The notes beneath the pieces were generated by a model. That model had not been told where the DNA came from, searched no databases, and saw only the letters and a list, made by a program, of their open reading frames with translations. From Rotaria sp. Silwood1 (Eukaryota > Rotifera > Eurotatoria > Philodinida > Philodinidae): DNA of 64,000 nt. Position 1 is the stretch's first letter. Every line of letters starts with the position of its first letter. The stretch covers positions 1,346,741-1,410,740 of the forward strand of contig CAJNOP010000027.1 in NCBI GenBank assembly GCA_905250075.1, written 5' to 3'. The position numbers and the translations under genes were made by a program. Of the stretch, positions 63,097 to 64,000 are shown one piece after another.

Positions 63097-64000
63097 ATGC
63101 AGTCTCAACTTGAAAGTGAACATTTAGCATTACGTACCAATATTATTTCAATTGATCGACCAGATTCATCACAGGTAGAACATGAAAAATATATGAATAA
63201 GATATTTATATATACTTAATTACTTAGCTTGTTGATCTTCATGTTTATATAATACCAAAAAATGTTTGGAAAAATCGTCAAAATTTAGCAGAAAATGAAA
63301 CAATGGAACAAGCTATATCAGCTGGTTTTGTTCAGTAAGTTATTTTGAATGAATAAAAATTATTATTGTAGAATTTTTTTAAAAGTGTGCCACAAAATTT
63401 GACTATACATGAGCTACGTCAAAATATTCTTAAAATTTGTGGTCAAGATGATCAATTTCCAAGAGATTTTATTTATCTAAGAAGTGTTGGTCGATGTTTA
63501 ACTAAAGTATAAATTATATAGATAAAATGATAACGAAGATGTATCATATTATTTTAGGTAAAACCTCAACAAGAAACAGATCTACGAGTGAAAAATTATC
63601 GACCACCGATGGTTTGTAACTTTTCATGTTATAATTTAGCTATAGTTAAATTTATTTCTGTATTTTAGACATTTGCACCGGAAGTAAAACATTTATTTTC
63701 TTTTTGCTTTCTAAAATTGCAATAAACTAATCAACTCTTTTAGATTTATATTCTGGAAGGACATCATGATGATGAATCCTCAACACCAACCAATGCAAAA
63801 AGTTATCTTTTTCGTGAATCACCTATTCATCGATCGTTAATGACTCCATTACAGTTGACTACAAGTCGTCAACAAAGTTGGACTAAACCTATTGTTGCTC
63901 CACCACTACCATTATCAACAATAACATATCGGTCATTAGTTCATTCTGGTGATCGAAAAAACTCAATAAATCTTAATGAACCTGCTCTTTCCTCATATTC
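63097..64000 (+). CDS. SPATA1: SPATA1-like protein, 5' part (runs off the window)
   Basis: Coding exons 63097-63174, 63228-63334, 63386-63506, 63558-63611, 63669-63683 (15 nt) and 63744 to beyond 64000. All introns are GT-AG, 45-60 bp, phases consistent. The encoded order is LVDLHVYIIPKNVWKNR, QAISAGFVHVPQNLTIHELR, FPRDFIYLRSVGRCLTKVK, a linker, then FAPEIYILEG, followed by a Ser/Pro-rich stretch. This matches the N-terminal region of spermatogenesis-associated protein 1 (LVELHVFYVPEG..., SAGFIRVSP..., FLFLK.IG...., PELYLLP), a conserved animal protein linked to sperm and cilia/IFT20. The 15-nt microexon supplies TFAPE, required to complete the conserved block. The C-terminal coiled coil lies outside the window. 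The ATG stands immediately after an acceptor AG. Confidence 0.8.

Overview
This is a eukaryotic (animal) window, very AT-rich (roughly a quarter to 30% GC by eye), with intron-containing genes whose canonical GT-AG introns are often only 50-90 bp, mixed with a few introns of 0.4-1.9 kb. The gene set (GH9 cellulase end, single-exon rhodopsin-like GPCR of a divergent type, tetraspanin, TASK-type K2P channel, SPATA1, Costars protein, asparagine synthetase, a bacterial-looking PARG-type macrodomain protein, an NCS2/AzgA-like permease) together with many foldback/MITE elements best fits a rotifer, probably a bdelloid (Rotaria/Adineta type). That assignment is inference; the animal and intron evidence is direct.

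Layout. 1-69: last codons of a GH9 endoglucanase (+). 349-4105: monocarboxylate-transporter-like MFS protein (+), three coding exons, with an antisense frameshifted coding remnant in its large first intron; an orphan minus-strand terminal exon abuts its stop codon. 4340-10350: gene-poor, with two foldback elements. 10351-10865: small secreted Thr-rich precursor with dibasic/amidation sites (+). 12613-15494: six-exon NCS2/AzgA-like permease (-). 15495-29250: gene desert containing a 103-aa secreted protein (-, 21219-21530) and several inverted-repeat elements. 29251-31359: tetraspanin (+). 33132-37233: 839-aa coiled-coil protein (-, eight exons). 41141-42211: GPCR (+). 43642-45781: a 2.1-kb palindromic element split by a nested 1-kb hAT-type element. 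46293-48423: asparagine synthetase (-, eight exons). 49475-51091: TASK-like two-pore K+ channel (-). 54214-55460: PARG-like macrodomain protein (+). 56749-57338: recent palindromic repeat. 60217-61150: Costars-domain actin regulator (-). 63097 to the window end: SPATA1-like gene (+), truncated by the window.

The genes do not form an operon or a visible pathway. They read as a normal metazoan chromosome arm: membrane transport and excitability (MCT-like, NCS2-like, K2P, GPCR, tetraspanin), cytoskeleton and cilia (coiled-coil, Costars, SPATA1), metabolism (ASNS, GH9) and one candidate horizontally acquired gene (macrodomain). All splice models below were built by hand from reading frames and GT-AG sites and keep phase throughout; no transcript evidence was available. 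Several start codons lie directly behind a splice acceptor, which fits 5'-UTR introns or spliced-leader trans-splicing (known in rotifers).
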